Source of the DNA: Denitratisoma oestradiolicum
GTDB lineage: Bacteria > Pseudomonadota > Gammaproteobacteria > Burkholderiales > Rhodocyclaceae
Length of the DNA: 64,000 nucleotides
Assembly: GCF_902813185.1 (NCBI RefSeq)
Contig: NZ_LR778301.1
Span: 1,860,001 to 1,924,000, forward strand
Direction of reading: 5' to 3'
Shown: positions 9,446 to 17,543 of the stretch, piece after piece
Numbering within the stretch: the first letter of the stretch is position 1
Layout of the letters: the number at the start of each line of letters is the position of its first letter
Position numbers and translations under genes: made by a program
The notes under the pieces: generated by a model
What the model saw: only the letters and a program-made list of their open reading frames with translations
Database searches by the model: none
Told to the model about the DNA's origin: nothing

Positions 9446-10133
9446 TGCGTCCCTCCAGCACCACCATGACCTGAGTCGATTCGCCAGGCTCCAGCTCCAG
9501 CGTCTCGACCATCACCGCGAGAACGCCACGGCGATAAAGTTCGCGCTCGTCGATGACCATCCGTTGCTTGGAAACATTGGTCAGCTGGTACTTCTCGCCG
9601 ACCAGCGCGCCTTCCAGCGTTCTCACCAGGACAAAGCGTGCCTCGTTCCAGAGCGGCACAATGTCCAAGGCATCCTTCGCGCTCATGTCTTCCGGTTCCG
9701 CATCGCGCACCAAGGCCAGCATGACGCGACGAATGGCGGCATTGCGTGATTCATCGGCGCCAAACGCTTTCGGCTCCTGACGCAGCCGACTGCGATCACG
9801 GATCACGATGGTCTCGGCCGGAACATCGGCCACTTTGACATTCAGCTTCCAGTGCCGTCCGGCATCGTCGGCGACAAACAGCGTCAGAAATGACTTCTCC
9901 GCAGCCGGCTTCACATAGGCCACGCCGCTGTCCTTGTCCGGCGTCACCTGGAATTCGCCCTCGACCCCTTGGATGCGTCGAATCTTCCGCCCCTCGACAC
10001 GGATCAGGTTCGGTTCGCTGCGCGACATCGTGGCGATAAGCCCGTCATCCTGGCTGCCTTCCAGGGTTTGACCCGCGAACGCCGCCAAGCTGGCGCTAGC
10101 GAGAAACAGTGCCAGTAACAGCGGCTTGCGCAT
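9438..10133 (-). CDS. traK: TraK, periplasmic core protein (VirB9-like)
   Basis: Starting at 10133 gives a 231-residue secreted beta-rich protein with a clear signal peptide (cleavage after Ala-Phe-Ala near residue 20). TraK forms the ring between TraV and TraB. The open frame continues to 10286, but that part overlaps traE and lacks a signal, so it was not used. It overlaps traE by 38 bp and traB by 8 bp, a tightly coupled arrangement. Confidence 0.88.
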   Translation of the reverse strand: MRKPLLLALFLASASLAAFAGQTLEGSQDDGLIATMSRSEPNLIRVEGRKIRRIQGVEGEFQVTPDKDSGVAYVKPAAEKSFLTLFVADDAGRHWKLNVKVADVPAETIVIRDRSRLRQEPKAFGADESRNAAIRRVMLALVRDAEPEDMSAKDALDIVPLWNEARFVLVRTLEGALVGEKYQLTNVSKQRMVIDERELYRRGVLAVMVETLELEPGESTQVMVVLEGRNG

Positions 10134-10722
10134 TGGTGGCAGCGCTTGCGGCCCCGAAGGGATCCTGGTCGCTGGTTTCCTTGAACTCGGATACATGGAG
10201 TCTCCCGTTGAGGTACCGAAAGCCGACGACATAGGTCGTCTGCTTCTCGGCGGCTTTCTTGTCGCTAACCCAGGTTTGCAACACACCAGAGAGCGCCACT
10301 TTCATGGCCGACTCGTCAACCGTCATGGCCTGCGTGGAAAACTGGGTCGAAGCGTTGTTCTTGCGGATGAAGTCCCCCCGTGCGCCAAACTCGGCTTGTA
10401 GCCGGCCGTAGTCACTGGGAGCGGTGTACTTGAGGAACTGGTCCTTCTGGAAGTCGGCAACGTGGGGCGTGATATTCAGCGCGAGCCCGGCATACCAGTA
10501 CGCCATTTCCTTCAGGTATTCCCCGGAAACCTTCTGCCCGCTCACCCAGAAGGATTGGTGGATTTCAGGGGGGACGAGAATCGTTCGTTCCGAACCGGCC
10601 ACGGTAAGCGAAGCCCCTGCGTTCGCCAGCAGCGCCAGAACCAGGCCGACGAGCGCGATTCTCATGAACAAGATCTCGTTGCGCTGGTTGTCCCGCTCGG
10701 CGGTGAATTTACTGAACTTCAT
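10096..10722 (-). CDS. traE: TraE, inner-membrane secretion protein (VirB8-like)
   Basis: A 208-residue protein with a charged N-terminus, one membrane helix (residues about 20-42) and a periplasmic domain containing the SGEYLKEMAYWYAGLALNITP region typical of F-type TraE. It is expected to nucleate the inner-membrane complex. It starts 3 bp after the traL stop and overlaps traK by 38 bp. Length matches F TraE (188) with a short Ala-rich tail added. Confidence 0.92.
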   Translation of the reverse strand: MKFSKFTAERDNQRNEILFMRIALVGLVLALLANAGASLTVAGSERTILVPPEIHQSFWVSGQKVSGEYLKEMAYWYAGLALNITPHVADFQKDQFLKYTAPSDYGRLQAEFGARGDFIRKNNASTQFSTQAMTVDESAMKVALSGVLQTWVSDKKAAEKQTTYVVGFRYLNGRLHVSEFKETSDQDPFGAASAATNAQAAVTGTVSR

Positions 10723-10725
10723 GGG

Positions 10726-11016
10726 TCAGCCCAGAAAGAACCGATAGTGCGATGGCGGTGTCGCTCGGGCTCGGATCACGATCCAACTGGGCAGCCACCA
10801 ATACAGGGCATGCAGCGCGAACTTCGGATGCTTGCCCGTCTTGATGCGGCCGTATTGCCAAGCGACCACGCCACCGAAGAGCATCCCGGCCACCATCGCC
10901 CCGGAAACGACGCCCATGCCCATGACCAGCAGGAACAGGATCGCCTGGTCGAAATCCCACCACAGGAAGCGCTCCTGCGCTTCCAGGGACTTGGGGATGT
11001 AGCCGATCTCGTCCAT
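10726..11016 (-). CDS. traL: TraL, inner-membrane pilus assembly protein (VirB3-like)
   Basis: A 96-residue protein with two hydrophobic segments (residues about 24-50) and a C-terminal aromatic/basic segment (HALYWWLPSW). Size, membrane layout and position between pilin and traE fit TraL. F TraL is 91 residues. It follows traA by 13 bp. Confidence 0.88.
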   Translation of the reverse strand: MDEIGYIPKSLEAQERFLWWDFDQAILFLLVMGMGVVSGAMVAGMLFGGVVAWQYGRIKTGKHPKFALHALYWWLPSWIVIRARATPPSHYRFFLG

Positions 11017-11029
11017 GCCGGGGGCGACC

Positions 11030-11323
11030 TCAGATCGTCGCGGTCAGGATGCCCGAAGCGATCGTCGGGGCATACTGAAGGAACACCGCGAAACCGATGC
11101 CCGACAGGATGGCGATCGGATTCAGCCGCGCCAGGGAAAACAGTGCACCAAGACCGATAGCGGCGACTGCGGCGGCCTTTCCGAAGTAGCCTTGGACGAG
11201 GCCGGTGAGCCAGGTGTAGAGGCTCTGGAATTCCGTTCCGGTGGTACCCGCGATGGCGCCTGTAGCCGCGACCAGCAACATGAGCGCGAGCGCGCCCTTC
11301 AACGCATTACGACTGCTTTGCAT
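11030..11323 (-). CDS. traA: TraA, conjugative pilin precursor
   Basis: The start at 11323 gives 97 residues: a leader with a hydrophobic stretch ending in Ala-Ile-Ala-Gly near residue 26, then two hydrophobic helices separated by a short loop, as in TraA/VirB2 pilins. The mature part would be about 70 residues, the size of F pilin. The open frame extends to 11407 but that part lies in the upstream membrane gene. No traQ or traX maturation gene is seen nearby. Confidence 0.82.
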   Translation of the reverse strand: MQSSRNALKGALALMLLVAATGAIAGTTGTEFQSLYTWLTGLVQGYFGKAAAVAAIGLGALFSLARLNPIAILSGIGFAVFLQYAPTIASGILTATI

Positions 11324-11510
11324 AACTTGCCCCTTGAAGATCGATAAAACACTTGATGAGCCAGCCGAGGCCCAACCCCACCGAAATACCACCCAGATGG
11401 GCTTCAAACCCGTTCTCGATCGGCGAGCCTGGCGCGAGGATGCCGATGGCGATGAATCCGCCGGCGATGGCGATGTCGCGGATAAATCCGCGGGTACGAG
11501 GTAACTTCAC
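11307..11510 (-). CDS. Small two-helix membrane protein of the transfer operon (GTG start)
   Basis: A 67-residue protein starting with GTG at 11510, one base after the ompA-like stop. This start is preferred because AAGGGAG lies nine bases upstream; the longer frame to 11816 only mirrors the ompA-like gene. Two hydrophobic segments (residues about 10-28 and 38-54) predict an inner-membrane protein. It overlaps the pilin start by 17 bp, so it is coupled to pilin translation. I do not recognise the family. Its place before traA suggests a role in pilin insertion or processing, which is only inference. Confidence 0.7.
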   Translation of the reverse strand: MKLPRTRGFIRDIAIAGGFIAIGILAPGSPIENGFEAHLGGISVGLGLGWLIKCFIDLQGASYAKQS

Positions 11511-11511
11511 T

Positions 11512-12150
11512 TCATTGCACTCCCTTGCTGTTACTGCTGCTGACCGCATCCCGCTTTGCAACGAGATGCACCAAACGGATTTCCGCGCGCCGGTTCTGAC
11601 GGCGGGCGGCTTCGGTACGAGAACTGTCGACGTAGCAACACATGCCCGTAGCTTCCACCTTGACCGGTACCGAAATCCCGTGTCGGACAAGCCAATCCCT
11701 GACGGTGTCGGCACGTTGCCTCGCCAGACGATCATTGAACGCTCGGGTGCCAACATCATCGGTGCGACCGACGACTTCGATACGGATCGACTTATTTGCA
11801 TCAGGCAGAAGAGCATTCATCTTCCTTGCCCCTGCCTCGGTCAGATGACTCTTTCCAAAATCGAAGTGGATGACATGCTCATCGGTCTGCTCACTTGTCA
11901 GCGGCGACGAAAGTGCCGGATCAAGTAGTGGTTGCGGCGAGACGCTGATCGCATTTCTGGATCGCTCGATGACGGCCAAAGTCTTTTGCGTGGGACGAGG
12001 ACAACTCGCCCCCGCGCACGTCGCGAATTGGCGATCTATCCAGCCAATGTCATGACGGATCTGGTCAGATACCGGAAGTTCGGGTGCGGTACTACAGCCC
12101 GCCAGAACGAATACCGATCCGATGCCCAGCATGCGCATCAGGATCGCCAT
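11512..12150 (-). CDS. OmpA/Pal-like peptidoglycan-binding lipoprotein
   Basis: A 212-residue protein with a lipobox (VLAGC, cysteine at 19). The C-terminal OmpA-like domain (residues about 90-195) carries HFDFGKSHLTEAG and the peptidoglycan-contact region GRTDDVGTRAFNDRLARQRA. It would tether the outer membrane or the secretion channel to the cell wall. It overlaps the transglycosylase gene by 13 bp. OmpA-like lipoproteins occur in several conjugative clusters, but the partner here is unknown. Confidence 0.85.
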   Translation of the reverse strand: MAILMRMLGIGSVFVLAGCSTAPELPVSDQIRHDIGWIDRQFATCAGASCPRPTQKTLAVIERSRNAISVSPQPLLDPALSSPLTSEQTDEHVIHFDFGKSHLTEAGARKMNALLPDANKSIRIEVVGRTDDVGTRAFNDRLARQRADTVRDWLVRHGISVPVKVEATGMCCYVDSSRTEAARRQNRRAEIRLVHLVAKRDAVSSSNSKGVQ

Positions 12151-12566
12151 GAATTGAGTCGGGCAGCTACCCGGTGGGAATAGGCGTTACGCTTGGCCGG
12201 TGAGCGTGCGTTATAGGCACCTACTGCCTCCCAACCGTATCCATGCCGGCGAATGTTCTGCGCAAGTATCCAGGCGCCAACATGAGTGTTGAGGCAGGGA
12301 TCAAGCAGCTTCTGTCGATCGATTCCGAAGGCGGCAAGAGTCTCCAGCCATCGACTGTTGATTTGCATGTGACCGAGATCTTCACTGCCGTCCCGGTTCA
12401 CATTTCGGGCCTGCGGATTTCCGCCGGACTCGACGGTCGAGATGGCTTCCAGCAACGCTGGAGCAACGCCGTAGCGCGCCCCGGCCTGTTCAAAGCAATG
12501 GGCTTGGCTCGAAAGCGAAAACAGCAGAAAGTGGGCTGCGACCAGAATGCGATTCATGGCCCGCAT
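12138..12566 (-). CDS. VirB1-type lytic transglycosylase
   Basis: A 142-residue secreted protein with an SLT domain: the catalytic glutamate in ISTVESGGNP (near residue 46), the GHMQINS motif and a C-terminal VGAYNARS region. It locally opens peptidoglycan for the secretion channel. The ATG at 12557 is an alternative start three codons in. A copy of the plasmid-wide 27-bp palindrome ends 31 bp upstream (12597-12623), so a promoter may lie between the DUF4400 gene and this one. Confidence 0.9.
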   Translation of the reverse strand: MRAMNRILVAAHFLLFSLSSQAHCFEQAGARYGVAPALLEAISTVESGGNPQARNVNRDGSEDLGHMQINSRWLETLAAFGIDRQKLLDPCLNTHVGAWILAQNIRRHGYGWEAVGAYNARSPAKRNAYSHRVAARLNSWRS

Positions 12567-12596
12567 GGTAGGGAGCCATCAGCTGCCTGCGCGGCC

Positions 12597-12623
12597 GAAA
12601 TGTGACCTTTATGGACGCATTTC
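12597..12623. promoter_or_regulatory. 27-bp palindrome, copy 1 (upstream of the transglycosylase/tra genes)
   Basis: The left arm GAAATGTGACC and right arm GGACGCATTTC flank a T-rich five-base centre. It lies in the 120-bp gap between the DUF4400 and transglycosylase genes. It is one of six matching sites (15781, 17182, 18299, 24596 and 41454 are the others). It is a candidate binding site for the FlhDC-like activator or for ParB. Confidence 0.65.
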
Positions 12624-12686
12624 GAAAGTCAACGACCGTTGAATAATCGTAGTGAAGCAAATCGGCGTTAGCAGCTCGTCATCGAT

Positions 12687-13301
12687 TCACAATCGCTTCT
12701 GTAGATTGCTCACCCACAGCCAGAGCGAATAAGACAGAGACACCGTCAGTACCGGGGCAATCAGGGCGGGGAGCGGGATCGGCATCAACAGCCAACAGGA
12801 GAGCCCCACCAGCGCTACCCACATGACACGAATCCCCAATTTGTGTCGGATTGGGCTTTGGGCAACAAAGGAGAACTTGCGTATCTCCCGAATGTAATGT
12901 CCGTCCAGATAGGCAACGAGGGCAAGCGGAATACCTGGAACAAGCCACCCGATCAGCACATGCAACCGATACACCAGAAGACCTATCCATAACCAGGTCG
13001 CCTCGATACGCGAACGCATCCATTGACTGAGACTCGCGTTCCCCAAGGGGCCTTGCCCTATGGATTCTGCCTCAGCCAGAAAACCCTTGAAGTCCTTCAC
13101 CATCGAATCTTTAAGGCCACGGACAGCCTGACCATAGACCACGTGCTCACCTTCACCTGCAATGGCATAGACCTCGCCACGCTCAGTCATCCAGGCTGAT
13201 CGAATCACTGCGGGAGGTATGAAAACCCACGTTGCCACGACGGCAATGAAAACGCCAATAGCCAGTACCGTAGCAACCCCGGAGTCATTTCTCTGAGCCA
13301 T
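12687..13301 (-). CDS. DUF4400 integral membrane protein
   Basis: A 204-residue protein with an N-terminal helix (residues about 10-30), a soluble segment with charged residues (about 40-95) and three further hydrophobic helices near residues 102-125, 130-145 and 155-190. This arrangement next to traD matches the DUF4400 membrane proteins of conjugative elements. Its start codon overlaps the traD stop by one base. The function is unknown; it probably works with the coupling protein at the inner membrane. Confidence 0.78.
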   Translation of the reverse strand: MAQRNDSGVATVLAIGVFIAVVATWVFIPPAVIRSAWMTERGEVYAIAGEGEHVVYGQAVRGLKDSMVKDFKGFLAEAESIGQGPLGNASLSQWMRSRIEATWLWIGLLVYRLHVLIGWLVPGIPLALVAYLDGHYIREIRKFSFVAQSPIRHKLGIRVMWVALVGLSCWLLMPIPLPALIAPVLTVSLSYSLWLWVSNLQKRL

Positions 13302-15121
13302 TACCGCTCCGTAACCAGAATCGGGATACGCCCCTTCAAGGTTCGACCACCCGACAATCGAGCAATGAAATGCAAGGGCGGCAACTCCCCCAGCATGGCC
13401 GCGGGAAACAAGTCGGCCTCCTCTTCGAGAATCTGCTCCTGATACGACGCGCTGTATTCGTCGTGAATACGCGTGTCCACATTGTGACCGTAGCGTAGCG
13501 CCATCGACCGCACCTTGGTCTGTGGCATGCCTTCGGCGATGTACTTTTGCGTCTCTGAATCGAGTACCCGCAAGGCGATCTTGTTGTTGGTGTTGGCCAA
13601 TACCTGGCGAGCCTTGTTCTCATCACCGAGGCGGCTGGCAAAGTCAGCAAAGGTCTGCGTCGCTATCGTTACTCGAAAATCTGCGCCTCCGCCCTTGTTC
13701 ATGAGCTGGATCGCCGGCTGATTGAGAACCTCGGCCGCCTCGTCGATGAAGAGATTCACCGGCGTCAGGGTATCAATCCCATAGTTGTAGCGATCCCCCG
13801 CCACAGCGGCAAGATCAGCCAGCATGATGGAACCGATGGCGCTACCAACCGTTGAGTCCGCCAGAGAGTCGAGACCGATATAGACCACCTTGTTGCCGCG
13901 AATTATCTTGGACATGTCGGTCACAAGGCGTTCATGACCAGGCTCGAAGTCCGGCGACAGCAGCTCCTGCAGCGGATCACTGGTAAGCATTGAGAGAATC
14001 GGGATCAAGGATGCCACCATCTTTTGAAAGTGATCCCGGTTGTGCTCGTAGGTCGAAATCAGGCCGTCCAGGTCAACCGACTGGGCTTCATGGATGGCAA
14101 CCTCTTGGTAGAAGGCCACATAGGCCTGGAGCAAGCGGTCCTTGTTCTTCCGAATGTAGGACGAGGCACGTGTCTCCCAGTCGCGAACATGCGCGACAAA
14201 GTGGACTTTCAGCGCTCGTTGCAGAAGACTTTCCGGCCCACCTTCCACGTAGCGCCGAAGCTGGACCAGATTGGGACGATGGCCAGTGGCTATCATGCCG
14301 TTAGTGATGTCGTTCAACACCTTCCAGCCGAATGCAGTGAAGGGATCGGCGCCTGTTTCCGAAGGAATCAATGCGGCGACGCGGCTGGCCAGCTCAGTCT
14401 TGCGGTTCCAGTTGCGCAGCGGGTCAATGCACGCCGATCGGTCCGGGTGTGCCGGATGGAAATAGACGAAGCGATCACCCTCTCCACTGGCATCACAGGC
14501 AGCACGTGCATTCTGGGCGAGACCATGATCCCCTTTGGGATCGATGATGATCACGGTTTCACCGCGAAAGATTGCCTGGGCGATCAAAATGTCGAACAGG
14601 CGAGTCTTGCCGACCCGAGTGCTACCAACGATCAGGCTATGGCCCACCAGGTTTGCCAACTCGGAATAAATATCCTTTTCGGGGGCAAGACCATGAACCC
14701 AGTAGGAACCTTCTGCGTGCTGAGCAGCCGTTCCAAGGGTGCGAACCACACCCATCGACATCAAGGTGTGCAGTTTGGTCGCTTCGATATCGGTCCAGGG
14801 AAAACCACGCCCCAACCAATACGACTTCGATGCGATGGCCTGCCGAGATTTGCACCGCAAGGCTTCCAGATCGATAAATTCCTTACCGAAGAATTTGAGA
14901 CGTCGATCTTCGACATTCCGGCGATAGGCCTGAAAACTGCGCACCGCTGCACCGGCTACACAGCCGATTCCAAGCACGACACCAAAACCCCGGAAGATCG
15001 GCGCCACAGTGGTCAAGAGAAAAATCGAAACTGCGCCAACAGTCCAGACTACCGCCATGCGCGCTTCGAAGTTCGGACGCCATGGGACTTCAAACTGGTA
15101 GGGTGAGGATGCATTGGCCAT
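13301..15121 (-). CDS. traD: TraD, conjugative coupling protein
   Basis: A 606-residue ATPase. The start at 15121 is chosen for its GGAAGGG ribosome site and the two membrane helices that follow (residues about 22-65). Walker A is GSTRVGKT near residue 170 and Walker B NLFIDEAAEV near residue 457, followed by a TraG/TraD-type ATQT motif. It delivers the relaxase-DNA complex to the secretion channel. Length and neighbours (DUF4400) resemble SXT-type TraD more than the longer F TraD. No relaxase gene is adjacent within the window. Confidence 0.93.
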   Translation of the reverse strand: MANASSPYQFEVPWRPNFEARMAVVWTVGAVSIFLLTTVAPIFRGFGVVLGIGCVAGAAVRSFQAYRRNVEDRRLKFFGKEFIDLEALRCKSRQAIASKSYWLGRGFPWTDIEATKLHTLMSMGVVRTLGTAAQHAEGSYWVHGLAPEKDIYSELANLVGHSLIVGSTRVGKTRLFDILIAQAIFRGETVIIIDPKGDHGLAQNARAACDASGEGDRFVYFHPAHPDRSACIDPLRNWNRKTELASRVAALIPSETGADPFTAFGWKVLNDITNGMIATGHRPNLVQLRRYVEGGPESLLQRALKVHFVAHVRDWETRASSYIRKNKDRLLQAYVAFYQEVAIHEAQSVDLDGLISTYEHNRDHFQKMVASLIPILSMLTSDPLQELLSPDFEPGHERLVTDMSKIIRGNKVVYIGLDSLADSTVGSAIGSIMLADLAAVAGDRYNYGIDTLTPVNLFIDEAAEVLNQPAIQLMNKGGGADFRVTIATQTFADFASRLGDENKARQVLANTNNKIALRVLDSETQKYIAEGMPQTKVRSMALRYGHNVDTRIHDEYSASYQEQILEEEADLFPAAMLGELPPLHFIARLSGGRTLKGRIPILVTER

Positions 15122-15140
15122 TGTTTTGGACCCTTCCCGT

Positions 15141-15560
15141 TCAGCGCCATGCTCCCGCGCCGTCTTGGGACGCTTGGGAAAGTAGGTGCATGACCGCAAT
15201 TCCCGACCAAATTGCTACCGGCCATTCTGCCGCCGGCATCCAGGTCGACAGGATCAATCCCATCTGGACCATGATCGAAAGGAGACCCAGTGCGAACGCC
15301 AAACGCCGGTTGATTGTGCCGGCTTGCCGCGACGACCAAAGGAGAATCACAAGCCAGGAAACGGTAACAACGACAGCGGTCAAGAGCTCATGTCCGCGCG
15401 CAAACTGCTCTGCCATCCCGCCAAGGAATACCAGGATCAACACAATACCGAGAAAACTCCTGGAATCTGGCATCGACTTCCAGTCGCCGCGCAGTCGCAG
15501 AAGATTCCACCCATGCCAACACAGTGTTGCCATCAACCCCGGTTTCGTCAGACTCATCAT
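15141..15560 (-). CDS. Small membrane protein upstream of traD
   Basis: A 139-residue protein with about four hydrophobic segments (residues about 36-50, 58-74, 88-105 and 112-130) and a basic N-terminus. It ends 19 bp before traD and is the first gene of the transfer operon as seen here. I do not recognise the family. An ATG one codon in could also serve as start. A transfer-related membrane function is inferred only from its position. Confidence 0.65.
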   Translation of the reverse strand: MMSLTKPGLMATLCWHGWNLLRLRGDWKSMPDSRSFLGIVLILVFLGGMAEQFARGHELLTAVVVTVSWLVILLWSSRQAGTINRRLAFALGLLSIMVQMGLILSTWMPAAEWPVAIWSGIAVMHLLSQASQDGAGAWR

Positions 15561-15780
15561 GATCCCCTTGCTTAGAATTCGTTAAGCCCCGTATCGTGGG
15601 GCAATCGATGCGATCAGACCCGATGGAGGCACCGTATAGCGTGCGGTCAAGTCCTCGCATTGCCGGTGTTGATTGCGAGGCACCGCCGGCCGACCTCGGG
15701 CGGATATCCCCGATGTCTGTCGAGGTGGAAACCTACCGCCTGAAATTCATCTTACGGATTTCCAAAAATATGCAACATCC

Positions 15781-15807
15781 GAAATCGATCCAAATCGGTC
15801 ACATTTC
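15781..15807. promoter_or_regulatory. 27-bp palindrome, copy 2 (oriV / traD operon upstream region)
   Basis: On the minus strand it reads GAAATGTGACC, a five-base centre, then GGATCGATTTC. It lies 220 bp upstream of the first transfer-operon gene and ten bases from the first DnaA box, so it could act on the promoter or on the origin. The right arm is the most diverged of the six copies. Confidence 0.55.
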
Positions 15808-15816
15808 GAATACAGG

Positions 15817-15855
15817 TTATCCACAGGTCGCCTGCCGATGGAGAAGTTATCCACG
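15817..15855 (+). promoter_or_regulatory. Pair of DnaA boxes
   Basis: TTATCCACA at 15817-15825 is an exact consensus DnaA box. TTATCCACG at 15847-15855 differs in the last base and overlaps the first iteron. They are in the same orientation, 30 bp apart. Confidence 0.8.
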
Positions 15856-15991
15856 TGAAATCTGTCTCACCGCAGAATTCAGCTGGATCGTCGACAGACT
15901 GGGGGATCTCCGGCGCCACGAAATTTTGCCCACGTGAAATCTGTCCCGCGACCATGTGACAACTGTCCCCGAATTACGTGACAACTGTCCC
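15851..15991 (+). repeat. Four RepA-type iterons
   Basis: Direct repeats with cores at 15851-15866 (CCACGTGAAATCTGTC), 15930-15947 (the same core), 15952-15970 (CCATGTGACAACTGTCC core) and 15975-15991 (TACGTGACAACTGTCCC). The last three are spaced exactly 22 bp apart, two helical turns. The first stands 79 bp away. They are probable binding sites for the adjacent RepA. Confidence 0.8.
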
Positions 15992-16037
15992 GGCCATCGG
16001 CGGGGATCCCTTATGGGACAAGGCATACAGCCTGCTT

Positions 16038-16077
16038 CAAGTAGTTGCTTGTAGGTTTACAAGTAGATTGCAAGTAG
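16038..16077 (+). repeat. Helically phased CWWGTAG heptamers at the origin
   Basis: CAAGTAG at 16038, CTTGTAG at 16048, CAAGTAG at 16060 and CAAGTAG at 16071 are spaced 10-12 bp apart, next to an A-rich stretch. They may mark the unwinding region or a second set of protein contacts. Confidence 0.55.
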
Positions 16078-16168
16078 AGCACCCCTTTTTCTGTGGAAAA
16101 AATCATAAAAGACCGACACGGGAAAAAGCCCCCCCGATTCTCAGCAGGACTACACCGAAAACCCGTCG

Positions 16169-17056
16169 TCAGAGTCTGGATAGTTTGGCGGAACCGGTAT
16201 GCCGGGTATGCAATCGGCTTGCACCCACAAACAGGCCAGCGTCCTGCGGCGTGGCATTGGCTTCTGGGTAGAACAACTGAGCTTCTTTCAAGCGAAGAAG
16301 AAACCGCTTCTTGAAATCGATCAGGCCTCGCGGACTATCGCCGTAGTCCGCACCGAATTGAAGCTTCAAGGCTGCCCACGGAATCATCACGCCAGGTCGG
16401 TTTTTCACGCGCAACAGAAATATTCGATAGACCAGCCAGGAATAGATATCCATTGCCAACGGCGATTTCGACAGCGCCCGCAGCACGCGCATGTCGATCG
16501 GTACGGGAGAGTCGGTAATGTTCTTGAAGAAGGTATTGGACAGTCTGAGGCTGCTTTCCCAGAGCATCCGATCATCCGGTCGGTGAGGATCCCACAGCAC
16601 AAAGGCCTCGTCGGCGATAGGCATGTTCTTGAGCCCGTACCGTCCTTCGATTTGGTAAGTGATGGACAGCATCGACGAAAACAGTTTCAGCGATTGCGTC
16701 CGCAGGCGCAGACAGTCCCTGCCGTCCGTGCGCATTCCGAGTTTTCTGAGGAATTCGTTCTGACTCCGGCCAAGCCCCAGTGTGGGCGACTTGGTACGTA
16801 CTGCTTCGGTACATATCCATGCAAGCAATAGCCGCGGGACGGTGCCGAAAGGCAATCCGAATTTCGGATTGGCGATGATCGAGAGCGACACGGCTCCGCT
16901 GGAGCGTTCGAAGTACGGAACGCCAGGATCGCTATGCGGCAAGGTTGTCTGCACCAACGCCTGCCCCAGGAATCCGATGGACTCGGCATCGTTCTCGCCG
17001 GCGGCAATATCGGAGGCAAGTCCGATCAATTTATGGACTCGTTCCGAGCCTGTCAT
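16169..17056 (-). CDS. repA: Plasmid replication initiator RepA (RepA_C family)
   Basis: A 295-residue protein whose central part (GLPFGTVPRLLLAWICTEA at about 70-90, then GRSQNEFLRKLGM) is the hallmark of the plasmid RepA_C family, followed by a winged-helix-like half. It would bind the iterons immediately downstream (15851-15991). A 27-bp palindrome lies 126 bp upstream of the start (17182-17208). The basic C-terminus is close to the family norm. This gene is the main argument that the backbone is a plasmid. Confidence 0.88.
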   Translation of the reverse strand: MTGSERVHKLIGLASDIAAGENDAESIGFLGQALVQTTLPHSDPGVPYFERSSGAVSLSIIANPKFGLPFGTVPRLLLAWICTEAVRTKSPTLGLGRSQNEFLRKLGMRTDGRDCLRLRTQSLKLFSSMLSITYQIEGRYGLKNMPIADEAFVLWDPHRPDDRMLWESSLRLSNTFFKNITDSPVPIDMRVLRALSKSPLAMDIYSWLVYRIFLLRVKNRPGVMIPWAALKLQFGADYGDSPRGLIDFKKRFLLRLKEAQLFYPEANATPQDAGLFVGASRLHTRHTGSAKLSRL

Positions 17057-17181
17057 GGCAATGCAACGGCTCGCAAGGGTTGGCGAATCCTCATGCAGCA
17101 GAAATCGAAAACGGCCGTGGGAAGAATTGCATCGAAAATCATTCCCACGCTTTTAGCAGGACGAAAAACTCACCGGCGGCC

Positions 17182-17208
17182 GAAATGCGCCCTTCCTGGC
17201 CGCAATTT
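17182..17208. promoter_or_regulatory. 27-bp palindrome, copy 3 (upstream of repA)
   Basis: Left arm GAAATGCGCCC, right arm GGCCGCAATTT, with the same spacing as the other five copies. It lies in the 196-bp gap between repA and the next gene upstream, about 125 bp before the repA start. Confidence 0.6.
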
Positions 17209-17252
17209 GAAATAGGGTTGGAATCCGGTCAGCACCGGAGTCCAAGGAAATC

Positions 17253-17543
17253 TCAATCGACTATTTCCACCTGAACCCACTTCATGACGTCCCCCTGTGC
17301 TGTCTGTACTTGATTTGCTACCAGCAGGATTGGTCCGTTGGGTACCAACGCGGTGGCGAGCGGATGCTTGAGACCATCTGCCCAGCCGCCATGAAGGCCC
17401 ATGCGTTGTTCCTGTTCCGCCCGCTCGATCAGATCGCAAACATCGCTCAGCGACAGCTCTTTCAGCGTGATGCCAACAGTCAACGATGCCAGCATGCGCA
17501 AGTCGAACGTGTCGGTCACGAGATACCGCGGCGGCATGTTCAT
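17253..17543 (-). CDS. Hypothetical protein downstream of the MobI-like gene
   Basis: A 96-residue soluble protein whose start overlaps the stop of the MobI-like gene as ATGA, so the two are co-translated. The pattern, a short strand then TDTFDLRMLASL, a charged helix, and GLKHPLATALVPNG followed by two strands, is loosely like the STIV B116/DUF1874 fold. That resemblance is weak and from memory. There is no signal peptide or membrane segment. Role unknown. Confidence 0.55.
   Translation of the reverse strand: MNMPPRYLVTDTFDLRMLASLTVGITLKELSLSDVCDLIERAEQEQRMGLHGGWADGLKHPLATALVPNGPILLVANQVQTAQGDVMKWVQVEIVD

Larger units (their letters stand above)
15561..16168. other. Replication origin region (oriV) beside repA
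   Basis: This 608-bp gap holds a plasmid origin. From left to right it has a copy of the 27-bp palindrome (15781-15807), a perfect DnaA box (15817-15825), a second DnaA-like box (15847-15855), four direct repeats with CGTGAAATCTGTC or GTGACAACTGTCCC cores (15851-15991), and phased CWWGTAG heptamers (16038-16077) running into an A-rich stretch near 16093. repA ends at 16169 on the minus strand. No coding frame with a plausible start was seen. Iterons plus DnaA boxes next to a Rep gene is the classic theta-type origin. Confidence 0.82.

Noticed and set aside
15561..16168. CRISPR-like array
   Set aside because: The repeats are short, few and spaced at 22 bp without spacers; they fit replication iterons.
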